Assembly (NCBI GenBank): GCA_026391595.1
Contig: JAPLDY010000100.1
Coordinates: forward strand, 1 to 34,375
Direction: 5' to 3'
Length of the DNA: 34,375 nt
From: Bacteroidia bacterium
GTDB lineage: Bacteria; Bacteroidota; Bacteroidia; Bacteroidales; VadinHA17
The notes below the pieces were generated by a model. That model was given only the letters and a program-made list of their open reading frames with translations. It did not search any database and was not told the origin of the DNA. The position numbers and the translations under genes were made by a program. Below, piece by piece: positions 25,472 to 33,575 of this stretch. Numbering within the stretch: the stretch's first letter is position 1; every line of letters begins with the position of its first letter.

Positions 25472-26416
25472 TTACACTTCAAAACTATCAGCTTGGCGGT
25501 ATGCTTCTATAAGCTTTATCTCTCCCTCTTTGCCTTTAACGCTCTTGCCGTGTTCCATACAAATTACGCCCTGATATCCGCGGCTGTAAATATATTTGAA
25601 TACATTTTTAAAATTTATCTCACCTGTGCCAGGCTCGTTCCTTCCGGGATTATCGCCGCAGTGGAAAGCTGCTATCTCATCCCAGGCAGCTTCAATATTC
25701 GGGATGAGGTTCCCTTCTGTTATCTGCTGATGGTAAACATCATTTACAATTTTGCAGGATGGTCTGTTAACTGCCCGGCAGATAGCATATGCCTGAGGGA
25801 TGCCGGTAAGAAACAGTCCGGGGTGATTCCTCAGAGTGTTAAGAGGCTCCAGCACGATTGTAAGTCCTGCTGGTTCTGCAATATCGCAACAATAACGCAA
25901 GTTATCTATCACATTTGCAGTCTGGAAGTCGCGGTGAAGCTTCTCGTCATATCTGCCGGGAACCATAAGAGCCCATTTTGCTCCGGTTCTCTTCGCCACC
26001 TCAACGCCTTCGTTCATTTTCCCGACAAGCATTTCCCTGACTTCGGGCTTATTAAGCACAAAGGATGTCACGGCAAAATCTGCATAAAGCACAAATGGGC
26101 CAAGCAGCATATCCAGCCTCTGCATCTCATTTGCAATTTTTGCCTGGTCTTCAACGGCTCTTCCGGGAAGACCGTTATCGAACATTGCCCTGAAACCCTG
26201 GTCGTGGCAGAATTTGATATTGTCGATAAGGTCAGTACCGGCATGTTCGCGGAACATACCAAATCCCGGGGCATATTTCAGTTTGAAAGGGCCCGGGGGA
26301 TCTACAGCCTTACGTTTTTTTGAAAAGGGTTCAGATCCAAAAACCGCAGGAGCGGCCATCAAGGCGACTCCCGCAGCTGTTGCTTTTCTTATGAAATCTC
26401 GTCTTGAGCTATTCAT
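25472..26416 (-). CDS. Tat-exported hydroxypyruvate-isomerase-like TIM barrel
   Basis: Protein of 314 residues of the xylose-isomerase-like TIM-barrel superfamily, closest by eye to hydroxypyruvate isomerase. The C-terminal signature HCGDNPGRNEPGTGEINF is typical of that family. Metal-binding candidates are Glu in IVLEPLNT, Asp-x-x-His in VNDVYHQQ, the His before CGDNPGR, and Glu in ICMEHGKS. Unlike cytoplasmic hydroxypyruvate isomerase it starts with a twin-arginine signal (SSRRDFIRKATAAGVALMAA), so it folds in the cytoplasm and works in the periplasm. It follows the Tat-exported Gfo/Idh oxidoreductase by 14 bases; such pairs often handle keto-sugars. The reaction could be isomerisation, epimerisation or lyase chemistry on an oxidised sugar; this cannot be decided from sequence. 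Confidence 0.82.
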   Translation of the reverse strand: MNSSRRDFIRKATAAGVALMAAPAVFGSEPFSKKRKAVDPPGPFKLKYAPGFGMFREHAGTDLIDNIKFCHDQGFRAMFDNGLPGRAVEDQAKIANEMQRLDMLLGPFVLYADFAVTSFVLNKPEVREMLVGKMNEGVEVAKRTGAKWALMVPGRYDEKLHRDFQTANVIDNLRYCCDIAEPAGLTIVLEPLNTLRNHPGLFLTGIPQAYAICRAVNRPSCKIVNDVYHQQITEGNLIPNIEAAWDEIAAFHCGDNPGRNEPGTGEINFKNVFKYIYSRGYQGVICMEHGKSVKGKEGEIKLIEAYRQADSFEV

Positions 26417-26430
26417 AAATCGAGTTTTTT

Positions 26431-27804
26431 TTATTTCTTAACCTCCGGAATAAAAGCTTCTCCTGCAATCGGGACCTCTTTTGGAATATTTACAGGCCCC
26501 AATTCAAATACTGTCGGACCAATCTTAAGATCTGAATTCATCATTTCGTCCCATGAAGTATCTTTGCCCGTGTAAGCCGAAATTCTTCCCATTATCGCGG
26601 TCATTGTTGAGATTGCAGTATTCTCAAGCTCATTGAATGGCTTTTGTGTACGTATGGAAGTAACCAGTTCAATATGTTCCTGAACTGAAGGGCTGACTTT
26701 AGGATTATGAGTTGGTTTACCATCCTTGTCGGGTGCATAATCTCCGAATTCCCATTTCAGCTGGTTATTTTTGTCATAGATCGCACATATCCTTCGATCA
26801 GAAGTATGCACATATCCATCAGATCCGAAAACCATTTCGGCAACATTGCCGGATGTACCATTTATCTGCCTGCACATGCTGTGGAAATGCATACCGTTTT
26901 CGAAAATATAATCAACGCTGAAGTTATCGTACTGATCACCTGTGTAACGGCGAAGCCTTGAACCAAATGCCGTTGCTTTAACGGGATGCGAGCCTGTGAA
27001 CCAGTTCATCACATCAAGATTATGAACATGCTGTTCGACGATATGGTCGCCGGAAAGCCATGTCCAGTTGACCCAGTTCCGTATCATCCATTCCATTTCT
27101 GACCAACTCGGATCAGGATCCCTGTGCCATAGTCTATTTTGATTCCAGTAAACATTACCTCCTACAATATGTCCTATAGCACCTGCTTGAACCTGAGTGT
27201 ATGCAGCAACATAATCGCGCTGGTGACGGCGCTGAGTACCGGTAACGATTGACAGGCCCAGTTCCTTTGCCTTGATAGCTGTGGCCATGACAGATCTTGC
27301 TCCGGTTGGATCGACACATACCGGTTTTTCGGCAAAGACATGCTTGCGGGCGGCTATTGCTGCTGCAAGATGCTCAGGCCGGAAGAAGGGAGGAGTGGCA
27401 AGAATTATAATATCTACTCCTGAATCAATGACTTTCTGAAAAGCATCAAAACCGACAAAGCATTTATCTTCAGGAACTTCATGGTTCCTGTTTTTAATTA
27501 GTGTGGCTCTTGTGCTTTCGACTTTGTCCTTGAAGGTGTCGCCCAGTGCAGCTATCTGAAGGTTTAAACCTGCATCAATGAAGTTCTGGGCAGCGCCAGT
27601 TCCGCGCCCTCCGCAACCTATTAAACCAGCTTTGAGAACGGGTCCGTCAGGAGCTGTATCGAGCCACGGTCCGGAGGCAACTTCCTTGTAAGGCTTTGGT
27701 TCACTGCTGCATCCGGTCAGAATTGATGGAACCACAATACCTGCTGCCCCTACTGTTGCAGCTTTACCCAGGAATTTACGTCTTGAAATACTTGATTTTT
27801 TCAT
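26431..27804 (-). CDS. Tat-exported Gfo/Idh/MocA family oxidoreductase
   Basis: NAD(P)-dependent sugar oxidoreductase family member, 457 residues. It opens with a twin-arginine signal (SISRRKFLGKAATVGAAG) followed by a possible lipobox (SILTGC, Cys32). The Rossmann fold shows GLIGCGGRGTGAAQNF near 61-76, the catalytic-Lys motif EKPVCVD at 159-165, and then the C-terminal substrate domain (EQHVHNLDVMNWFTGSHP, with a candidate proton-relay His). Exported members, such as glucose-fructose oxidoreductase or the GH109-type enzymes, carry a tightly bound NAD and so either shuttle hydride between two sugars or act as NAD-dependent glycosidases. Either is possible here. It starts 28 bases after the tetraheme/FGE-like gene, which raises the further possibility that electrons reach a quinone-linked cytochrome. 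Confidence 0.87.
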   Translation of the reverse strand: MKKSSISRRKFLGKAATVGAAGIVVPSILTGCSSEPKPYKEVASGPWLDTAPDGPVLKAGLIGCGGRGTGAAQNFIDAGLNLQIAALGDTFKDKVESTRATLIKNRNHEVPEDKCFVGFDAFQKVIDSGVDIIILATPPFFRPEHLAAAIAARKHVFAEKPVCVDPTGARSVMATAIKAKELGLSIVTGTQRRHQRDYVAAYTQVQAGAIGHIVGGNVYWNQNRLWHRDPDPSWSEMEWMIRNWVNWTWLSGDHIVEQHVHNLDVMNWFTGSHPVKATAFGSRLRRYTGDQYDNFSVDYIFENGMHFHSMCRQINGTSGNVAEMVFGSDGYVHTSDRRICAIYDKNNQLKWEFGDYAPDKDGKPTHNPKVSPSVQEHIELVTSIRTQKPFNELENTAISTMTAIMGRISAYTGKDTSWDEMMNSDLKIGPTVFELGPVNIPKEVPIAGEAFIPEVKK

Positions 27805-27832
27805 TTGCTTTTAGATTTAAGATGATATAAAG

Positions 27833-29353
27833 TTATAATTTCCCTGTCTTATCGTCAAACTCACAGACTACCCTGAAACCAACATAGAAACAGTCTGAAT
27901 ACCACCAGATGCTTTTAGGTATCTGAGGGTCAGTCTTCAGCCAGTCATCTATCTGTGTAGAACCACGTGCGGCACTTCTTACCCGTCCCGCCATATCGAG
28001 GAATGATCCGCCTCTCACAACATGCTCATCACCTGATTCCGGCCCTTCTGGATCCCTGATGATCCCATCAGGATACTGCGAATATGAATCAGGCTGGTAC
28101 CAGTCGGAACAGAATTCCGCAACATTGCCTGCCATATTTTTCAATCCGAAAGGATTGGCCTTAACTCTAGAAGGTTCCTGAGTTTTTGAAGGACTGTTCT
28201 CTCTATAAATGATATATGAGTTTATTATGGCAGTATCATTTTTTGAGAGCTTTGCCCTGAAGCCCGATTTTTCAAATTTTTTAGGATCACCCGGGAAGAA
28301 ATATGGGGTTGATGTACCTCCCCTGCAAGCATATTCCCATTCGGCTTCGGTGGGGAGCCTGTAAGTTTTTTCGGTCACCTGTGACAGCCATTTGCAGTAA
28401 GTCTCAGCCGCATGATATGAGAATGATATTGCAGGTCTCTTTCCAAGTCCCCATCCCTGGTCAGGCTGCCCGTAAGGAGGTGTTGCTCCTGATATTGCAT
28501 CTGTTTCAGAGGATTTCTGAGTCCGGAGCCCTTCAGTATCTGACGATCTTCCCTCGGCAGCGGTCTGTACATAGAAGGCAAGATATTCATCCCATGTGAC
28601 TTCAATTTCAGCCATGAAGAAAGAGCTTAATTCAATTTCCCTTTCAGGGCCTTCGTCCGACTTTCTCAATGGTTCACTTTCAGGACTTCCAATCGTGAAT
28701 TTCCCTCCGGGAATGGCAACCATATTAAAGGATACGGAAGAATTAGGGATCTGCTCGGTGAATGAAGTAAAATCCGTGACTTTCGCAGGCTCTCTAAATA
28801 TTTCCTTCGGAGTTGAGGAAACAGAACCGAAAGTTTTATTGCTTCCATGTGTATAGCCTTCAATAAAATGTCCTGCATTAAGATGACAGTTGATGCAATG
28901 TAAATCAGGGGTTTTCTTTGTCTGTTTATAATACAGATGCGCATCTTCTCCTGCTTTTGTCAGTTTCAGCGGGAAAAGATTTTCGTGACATTTTATACAG
29001 CTGCTTTCATAAGCATAGCGCCTGGCATTCTCAAGCCTTCCTCTATCATTCCAGTCGAATGAAGCCGAATCTTTTGTCAGGTAACTCCAGAGATCCCGAA
29101 GTCCTGTGGTTCCCTTTGCCCACAGATATCCATGGCCTTCAGGGGGAAGATGACATTCGACGCAGGAGACTCTGTAGCCCGATTGCGTTTCATAATGAAC
29201 GGATCGTTTCCATGAAAAGTCAGCTGCAGGATGAATATGGCACGATATGCAATATTCATTAGTGGAAGTCTCATCCAGAGCCTTTCGCCCTCCTATTATC
29301 AGTAACGCACCAATTATCAACCCGGGGAGAAACCAGACTAGGAATCTTTTCAT
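27833..29353 (-). CDS. Tetraheme NapC/NirT-like cytochrome fused to FGE-like domain
   Basis: Protein of 506 residues from the ATG at 29353 (upstream TTG rejected). One membrane helix (FLVWFLPGLIIGALLIIGG) anchors it as in NapC/NirT quinol dehydrogenases. Four haem motifs follow: CISCH (35-39), CVECH (64-68), CIKCH (119-123) and CINCH (153-157). From about 210 to the end comes a formylglycine-generating-enzyme/SUMF1 fold: VAIPGGKFTIGSPESEP, RPAISFSYHAAETYCKWLS, YRLPTEAEWEYACRGG, NPFGLKNMAGNVAEFCSDWY and VVRGGSFLDMAGRVRSAARG. The two copper-binding Cys of true FGE, expected just after GGS, are missing (Asp stands at the first), so sulfatase activation is unlikely. The domain may bind a ligand or partner, or do other chemistry, close to the haems in the periplasm. 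First gene of the eight-gene run. Confidence 0.87.
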   Translation of the reverse strand: MKRFLVWFLPGLIIGALLIIGGRKALDETSTNEYCISCHIHPAADFSWKRSVHYETQSGYRVSCVECHLPPEGHGYLWAKGTTGLRDLWSYLTKDSASFDWNDRGRLENARRYAYESSCIKCHENLFPLKLTKAGEDAHLYYKQTKKTPDLHCINCHLNAGHFIEGYTHGSNKTFGSVSSTPKEIFREPAKVTDFTSFTEQIPNSSVSFNMVAIPGGKFTIGSPESEPLRKSDEGPEREIELSSFFMAEIEVTWDEYLAFYVQTAAEGRSSDTEGLRTQKSSETDAISGATPPYGQPDQGWGLGKRPAISFSYHAAETYCKWLSQVTEKTYRLPTEAEWEYACRGGTSTPYFFPGDPKKFEKSGFRAKLSKNDTAIINSYIIYRENSPSKTQEPSRVKANPFGLKNMAGNVAEFCSDWYQPDSYSQYPDGIIRDPEGPESGDEHVVRGGSFLDMAGRVRSAARGSTQIDDWLKTDPQIPKSIWWYSDCFYVGFRVVCEFDDKTGKL

Positions 29354-29385
29354 AGTATTCAAATGACCGGATGAAGATAAAAAAA

Positions 29386-29393
29386 TATCTTTG
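29386..29393 (+). promoter_or_regulatory. Candidate -7 box for the nucleoside-hydrolase/FmdE gene
   Basis: TATCTTTG fully matches the Bacteroidota TAnnTTTG element. Upstream at 29363-29365 is ATG in place of the TTG element, with 20 bases between, so one half matches well and the other has one mismatch. It lies in the 112-base divergent spacer, 72 bases before the ATG at 29466. I found no comparable element for the leftward operon. Confidence 0.4.
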
Positions 29394-29465
29394 ATCCTTA
29401 TTGTTTCGATTTTATTTTCATTCTTAAAATATTTAAAGAATCAGTTTATCCGTTATATTTCCATC

Positions 29466-30902
29466 ATGAAGCGTTTCATTTTAATATTGACCGGATTAAT
29501 CCTTGCATTGAATCTCAATGCTCATCCATGGAAACCGGCTCATTATGTGATAGTTGATACCGACGGAGGAGTTGACGACATGAAAGCGATCACCATGCTT
29601 CTTGCATCGCCTGATGTCAGGGTGCTTGCAATAACAGTCTCTCCCGGAGCACTCACCGCAGAAAATGCGTACATCAAGATAAAAAGTCTCCTCAACTCTT
29701 TTTATCATGAAGGCATACCTGTCGGCATCAATCGCGAAAAGAACGCCGGGTCAAAGGATATGCCTTTCGCACTTCAGTGCATCTGGGGAAATGAAAAAGA
29801 CCCGGAACCTGATAATGCACCTGATAACCTTCATCTGATCAGTGAAATCCTTTCAGCAGAAAGAACAAAGATCCATTTTGTCTGCCTGGGCAGTATGTCG
29901 ACGGCATATTCGGCATTGAGGAATATCCCTGCTTTCAAAACACAGGTTAAAGATATAATATGGAGCGGTTCCGGAGCCGTTTTAACGGAAGGTTTCAATT
30001 ACAATATTGACAAAAGCGCTTCAATAAAAATGCTGAAGCAGGAGATACCTGTGAAGATCGTCAGGAGTTATGAAAAAGGGGAAACAGCATTTTATGATAA
30101 TGAAATGATAAATTCGATTGGAGCCATCGACAATGTCTATGCAAAAAAACTGTTCGATTTTTTTAGTTCAGATATAGCTAAAAATCATGCTTTCTCATTT
30201 TCCGGGACAGATGATCTAGTCCCGGTATTCATACATTATCCTGAGCTTTTCCTGAATAAAACAGCCTATACGGTTACGGACTGCACTCCTTCAGATATCA
30301 ATGGTATAAAAGAAAGAATCATCAGGATCCTTACAGGCGAAACGGTTGCAAGAAATCAGGTCATTAAGATACTCCCTGTAGATCCTGCATTTTATTTCGA
30401 TGATATAAGTTCATCGGTGAATGATATAATAAGCAGATACGGAATTGATGAATGGACCTCAGGCGTTCTGGCCAATGAGCTGCACAGGCATCTTGGAGTA
30501 TTTGCAATTATCGGAGTAAAAATGGGTATCAGGGCAAGGGAATATTTCAATACAGGGGTTGATGAATTCAGCGTCGTCTCATTTGCCGGCTCCAATCCTC
30601 CGCTCAGCTGCATGAACGATGGCCTGCAGGTAAGCACTGGCGCCACTCCCGGACATGGACTGCTAAAAGTGGTCAATGATGCAAATCTCTCCCCATCGTC
30701 AGAGTTCACATATCTGAATAGAAAAATCAGGCTTACTTTAAAACCTGAAATTGCAGATAAGATAAGTGCCGAACTTAAAGAGATCAATTTCACCTATGGC
30801 CTCGACAGCAATATTTACTGGGAGCTGGTCAGGAAGAATACCATAAAATATTGGCTTAACCTGGACAGACACGAGATCTTTTTGATTGAGGAACTCAAAT
30901 AA
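29466..30902 (+). CDS. Nucleoside-hydrolase-like and FmdE-like fusion, exported
   Basis: Protein of 478 residues from the ATG at 29466, which opens a signal peptide (MKRFILILTGLILALNLNA); the frame extends upstream but without a sensible start. Residues 27-290 resemble inosine/uridine-type nucleoside hydrolases: the calcium site DTDGGVDD is at 31-38, FVCLGSMSTA follows the family's 'LGPLTN' region, and TDDLVPVF replaces the usual distal site. Residues 325-475 resemble FmdE, the E subunit-like domain of formylmethanofuran dehydrogenase: ELHRHLGVFAIIGVKMG at 338-354 and PPLSCMNDGLQVSTGATPGHG at 378-398. FmdE-like domains usually bind metal through such His and Cys residues. The combination in one periplasmic protein is unusual. 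It is divergent from the eight-gene operon. Its reaction is unknown; substrate may be a ribosyl compound or a sugar lactol. Confidence 0.72.
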   Translation: MKRFILILTGLILALNLNAHPWKPAHYVIVDTDGGVDDMKAITMLLASPDVRVLAITVSPGALTAENAYIKIKSLLNSFYHEGIPVGINREKNAGSKDMPFALQCIWGNEKDPEPDNAPDNLHLISEILSAERTKIHFVCLGSMSTAYSALRNIPAFKTQVKDIIWSGSGAVLTEGFNYNIDKSASIKMLKQEIPVKIVRSYEKGETAFYDNEMINSIGAIDNVYAKKLFDFFSSDIAKNHAFSFSGTDDLVPVFIHYPELFLNKTAYTVTDCTPSDINGIKERIIRILTGETVARNQVIKILPVDPAFYFDDISSSVNDIISRYGIDEWTSGVLANELHRHLGVFAIIGVKMGIRAREYFNTGVDEFSVVSFAGSNPPLSCMNDGLQVSTGATPGHGLLKVVNDANLSPSSEFTYLNRKIRLTLKPEIADKISAELKEINFTYGLDSNIYWELVRKNTIKYWLNLDRHEIFLIEELK

Positions 30903-30908
30903 TCACGA

Positions 30909-31024
30909 ACTCACCCCCCAACCCCCTCTCTACTAAAGTAAAGAGGGGGCTTATCATTTCTATCCCCCTCGTTGCTTCAGCAGAGAGGGGGATAGCCTGA
31001 GCGGAGCGAAGGCAGGGGGTGAGT
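30909..31024. repeat. REP-like palindromic intergenic element
   Basis: The element is bounded by a perfect 10-base inverted repeat, ACTCACCCCC at 30909-30918 and its complement at 31015-31024. Inside are two hairpins: 30922-30929 with 30942-30949 (8 base pairs, C/G-rich), and 30961-30970 with 30985-30994 (10 base pairs, TATCCCCCTC). It fills the space between two converging genes, seven bases after one stop and nine before the other. Such C-rich palindromes are widespread in Bacteroidota spacers. It may also stop transcription from both sides, though it lacks T-tracts. Confidence 0.75.
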
Positions 31025-31032
31025 GCATGTAA

Positions 31033-32643
31033 TCATTTATTGTATTCATCAAAAAAATCATTTCCCTTATCGTCAGTTATTATGAATGCTGCCATGTTCT
31101 CGACCTTGATTTTGCGGATCGCTTCCATGCCGAGATCTTCAAAGTCGACCATCTCTACAGACTTTATATTCTCCTCAGCCAGGATTGCAGCAGGACCTCC
31201 GATCGATCCAAGGTAAAATCCACCGTACTTCTTGCATGCATCAATCACGGCTCTGCTGCGGTTGCCTTTCGCAACCATGATGAGTGATCCTCCGAGGCTC
31301 TGGAAAAGATCGACATAAGCATCCATTCTTCCGGCTGTGGTAGGGCCAAAGCTTCCTGACGGCATTCCTTCGGGTGTTTTTGCCGGACCTGCATAATATA
31401 TAGGATGATTTTTAAAATATTCCGGCATAGGCTTCCCTTCATCAAGCATCTTTTTAATGCGGGCATGAGCAATATCGCGTGCAACAACCAGTGTCCCCTT
31501 AAGGTTAAGTCTCGTCTTTACCGGATATTTAGTCAACTGGGCAAGCACTTCCTTTATAGGTCTGTCAAGATCGACTTCTACAGGTTTTTCCAGCTCGGGT
31601 GCTTTGGCCGGAAGGAAGCGTGCCGGATTCTTTTCGAGCTCTTCAAGGAAAATCCCCTGGTCGTTGATCCTTGCCTTTATATTCCTGTCGGCGCTGCAAC
31701 TAACCCCCAGTCCTACTGGACAAGATGCAGCATGCCTGGGTAGTCGTATAACCCTTACGTCATGAACAAAATATTTTCCGCCGAACTGTGCTCCGACGCC
31801 ATATTCGTGACAGATATTTTCAATTTTTTTCTCCCACTCAAGGTCGCGGAAGGCGCGTCCGCTCTCTTTACCTGATGTAGGAAGATGATCAAGATAACCG
31901 GCTGAAGCTTCTTTTACTGTTTTAAGTGTCGCCTCGGCCGAGGTGCCACCAATCACAAGTGCAAGGTGGTACGGAGGGCAGGCCGATGTTCCCAGCTCTT
32001 TAATTTTATCTTTTACAAATTTTACCATCGACTCTTCATTCAGCAGCGATTTTGTCTGCTGGTATAAAAATGTCTTGTTAGCCGAACCTCCGCCCTTTGT
32101 AATGAAAAGAAACGCATACTCATTCCCCTGGGTTGAATAAATGTCGATCTGGGCTGGCAGGTTGGTTCCTGTATTCTTTTCATCGAACATTGTGTAAGGA
32201 ACAACCTGTGAATATCTCAGGTTCTTCTCTTTATAGGTTTCATAAATGCCTTTTGAGAGGAAGAGTGCGTCCTCCACTCCTGTCCATACCTGTTCCCCCT
32301 TTTTGCCTATCACGATAGCAGTACCGGTATCCTGACACCATGGCAGATCGCCCTTTGCAGAAATCACCGTGTTCCGAAGCATGATATATGCTACAAAACG
32401 ATCATTGTCAGTCGCTTCAGGATCTTTAAGGATTGCAGCGAGTTTTTCGAGATGTGATGTACGGAGAAAAAATGAGAGGTCGGAGACCGCGGTTTTTGCC
32501 AGCATTTCAAGGCCGCGCGGATCTATTTTCAAAATTTTCCTGCCGTCAGCAACAACAACTTTTACATAATCCTGTGTCAATAACCGGTATTGTGTTGTGT
32601 CCTTTTCAATCTGAAAAGGCTCTTCATAGATGAATTCTGCCAT
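31033..32643 (-). CDS. fumA: Class I fumarate hydratase
   Basis: Iron-sulfur fumarase, 536 residues, that interconverts fumarate and malate in the TCA cycle or in reductive fumarate formation. Three Cys that bind the [4Fe-4S] cluster are in place: Cys103 (LPWCQDTGT), Cys222 ([10 protein letters not shown]) and Cys316 ([10 protein letters not shown]), almost the same numbering as in E. coli FumA. The N-terminal alpha domain (1-350) and the C-terminal beta domain (about 370-536, with [21 protein letters not shown] and GGPAAIL) are joined in one chain, as in the two-domain enzymes. It starts two bases after the stop of the MBL-fold hydrolase, so the two are cotranscribed. It ends at the REP-like element. 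Confidence 0.95.
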   Translation of the reverse strand: MAEFIYEEPFQIEKDTTQYRLLTQDYVKVVVADGRKILKIDPRGLEMLAKTAVSDLSFFLRTSHLEKLAAILKDPEATDNDRFVAYIMLRNTVISAKGDLPWCQDTGTAIVIGKKGEQVWTGVEDALFLSKGIYETYKEKNLRYSQVVPYTMFDEKNTGTNLPAQIDIYSTQGNEYAFLFITKGGGSANKTFLYQQTKSLLNEESMVKFVKDKIKELGTSACPPYHLALVIGGTSAEATLKTVKEASAGYLDHLPTSGKESGRAFRDLEWEKKIENICHEYGVGAQFGGKYFVHDVRVIRLPRHAASCPVGLGVSCSADRNIKARINDQGIFLEELEKNPARFLPAKAPELEKPVEVDLDRPIKEVLAQLTKYPVKTRLNLKGTLVVARDIAHARIKKMLDEGKPMPEYFKNHPIYYAGPAKTPEGMPSGSFGPTTAGRMDAYVDLFQSLGGSLIMVAKGNRSRAVIDACKKYGGFYLGSIGGPAAILAEENIKSVEMVDFEDLGMEAIRKIKVENMAAFIITDDKGNDFFDEYNK

Positions 32644-32645
32644 GG

Positions 32646-33488
32646 TTATATTATTTTGTTAATACTGAATTTATCTTTCGGGCGGATGCCTTTGGGAGTC
32701 ATTTCGAGTGTACAGCACTCAAAATGCGCATCATGCTGAAATACAAAGATATAATCACCATCAAGAGCTTCCTGAAGCATTGTTTTCTTTTCATTTATTG
32801 TCTTCAGCGATTCTATATCATAACTCATATTCCAGATCAGAGGAATATGTGCTATTGTCGGAATCAGATCGCCTGTATAAACAAGTTTCCTGCCATTATA
32901 ATCAATTACTGGGATCATCAGCCCGGGGGTATGTCCATTACACATCCTTACGGAAAATCCCTTGAATAATTCCCCCTCCTCATCTACCAGGTTCAGCCGT
33001 CCGCTATGAGCTATCGGCAGTATATTCTCCTCCAGGAAAGCATCTTCCTCCCTGGGATTATTCGCTGAAGCCCACTCAAATTGTGTCCTGCTGACATGAT
33101 AAATAGCCTCCGGGAAAACAAGTTCATAGCCTGTAGCTCCAGGTCTTTTTCTACTGCATCCGCCACAATGGTCGGCATGGAGATGGGTAAGCACGACATC
33201 GGTTATATCATCCGGGGAATATCCTCTGTTTTTTAATCCACCAATGAGGCCTTCTCCTCCATGCAGATGAACATGACGAAAGAATCTTTCATCCTGCTTG
33301 TCGCCCCAACCGCTGTCTATAAGTATTATATGACCATCTGTTTCCACAATAAGTGAGTTCAGGGTAAGAACAATAAGGTTGTTTTCATCGGCTGGGTAAA
33401 CACGTGTCCAGAGAGCTTTGGGAATAACTCCGAACATGGCGCCGCCGTCGACTTTAAAATTTGAAATATTAAACAGATGCAGTTTCAT
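32646..33488 (-). CDS. MBL-fold metallo-hydrolase
   Basis: Metallo-beta-lactamase-fold hydrolase of 280 residues with no signal peptide, hence cytoplasmic. The dinuclear metal site is complete: HLHADH at 102-107 ([13 protein letters not shown]), His in [10 protein letters not shown], Asp in YTGDLIPT, and a late His in [10 protein letters not shown]. The overall layout, with a leading '[18 protein letters not shown]' strand pair, resembles the branch containing AiiA-type lactonases and related hydrolases, but substrate cannot be predicted. It is transcribed ahead of fumarase with two bases between them. No regulatory sequence stands out beyond a weak -7-like TAAAATTG at 33503-33510 on the minus strand. 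Confidence 0.85.
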   Translation of the reverse strand: MKLHLFNISNFKVDGGAMFGVIPKALWTRVYPADENNLIVLTLNSLIVETDGHIILIDSGWGDKQDERFFRHVHLHGGEGLIGGLKNRGYSPDDITDVVLTHLHADHCGGCSRKRPGATGYELVFPEAIYHVSRTQFEWASANNPREEDAFLEENILPIAHSGRLNLVDEEGELFKGFSVRMCNGHTPGLMIPVIDYNGRKLVYTGDLIPTIAHIPLIWNMSYDIESLKTINEKKTMLQEALDGDYIFVFQHDAHFECCTLEMTPKGIRPKDKFSINKII

Positions 33489-33575
33489 CAGATATATTTT
33501 TACAATTTTAAGAATTTTTAGATGTTATCGGAAAACTATATCTTTAAAAAAAACCGTTCACTTATAACAAATATC

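Noticed and set aside
25493-26323. Long open frame of 276 codons on the plus strand
   Set aside because: It lies wholly inside the well-supported TIM-barrel gene on the other strand; its translation has no recognisable domain and a composition unlike a real protein.
27833-29353. Sulfatase-maturing FGE acting on a sulfatase for the PL8 substrate
   Set aside because: The Cys pair needed for copper binding and catalysis is absent after GGS, and no sulfatase gene lies in the window.
33539-33546. TATCTTTA as a promoter for the esterase gene
   Set aside because: The last base differs from the TAnnTTTG consensus and no TTG lies at a suitable distance; too weak to list.
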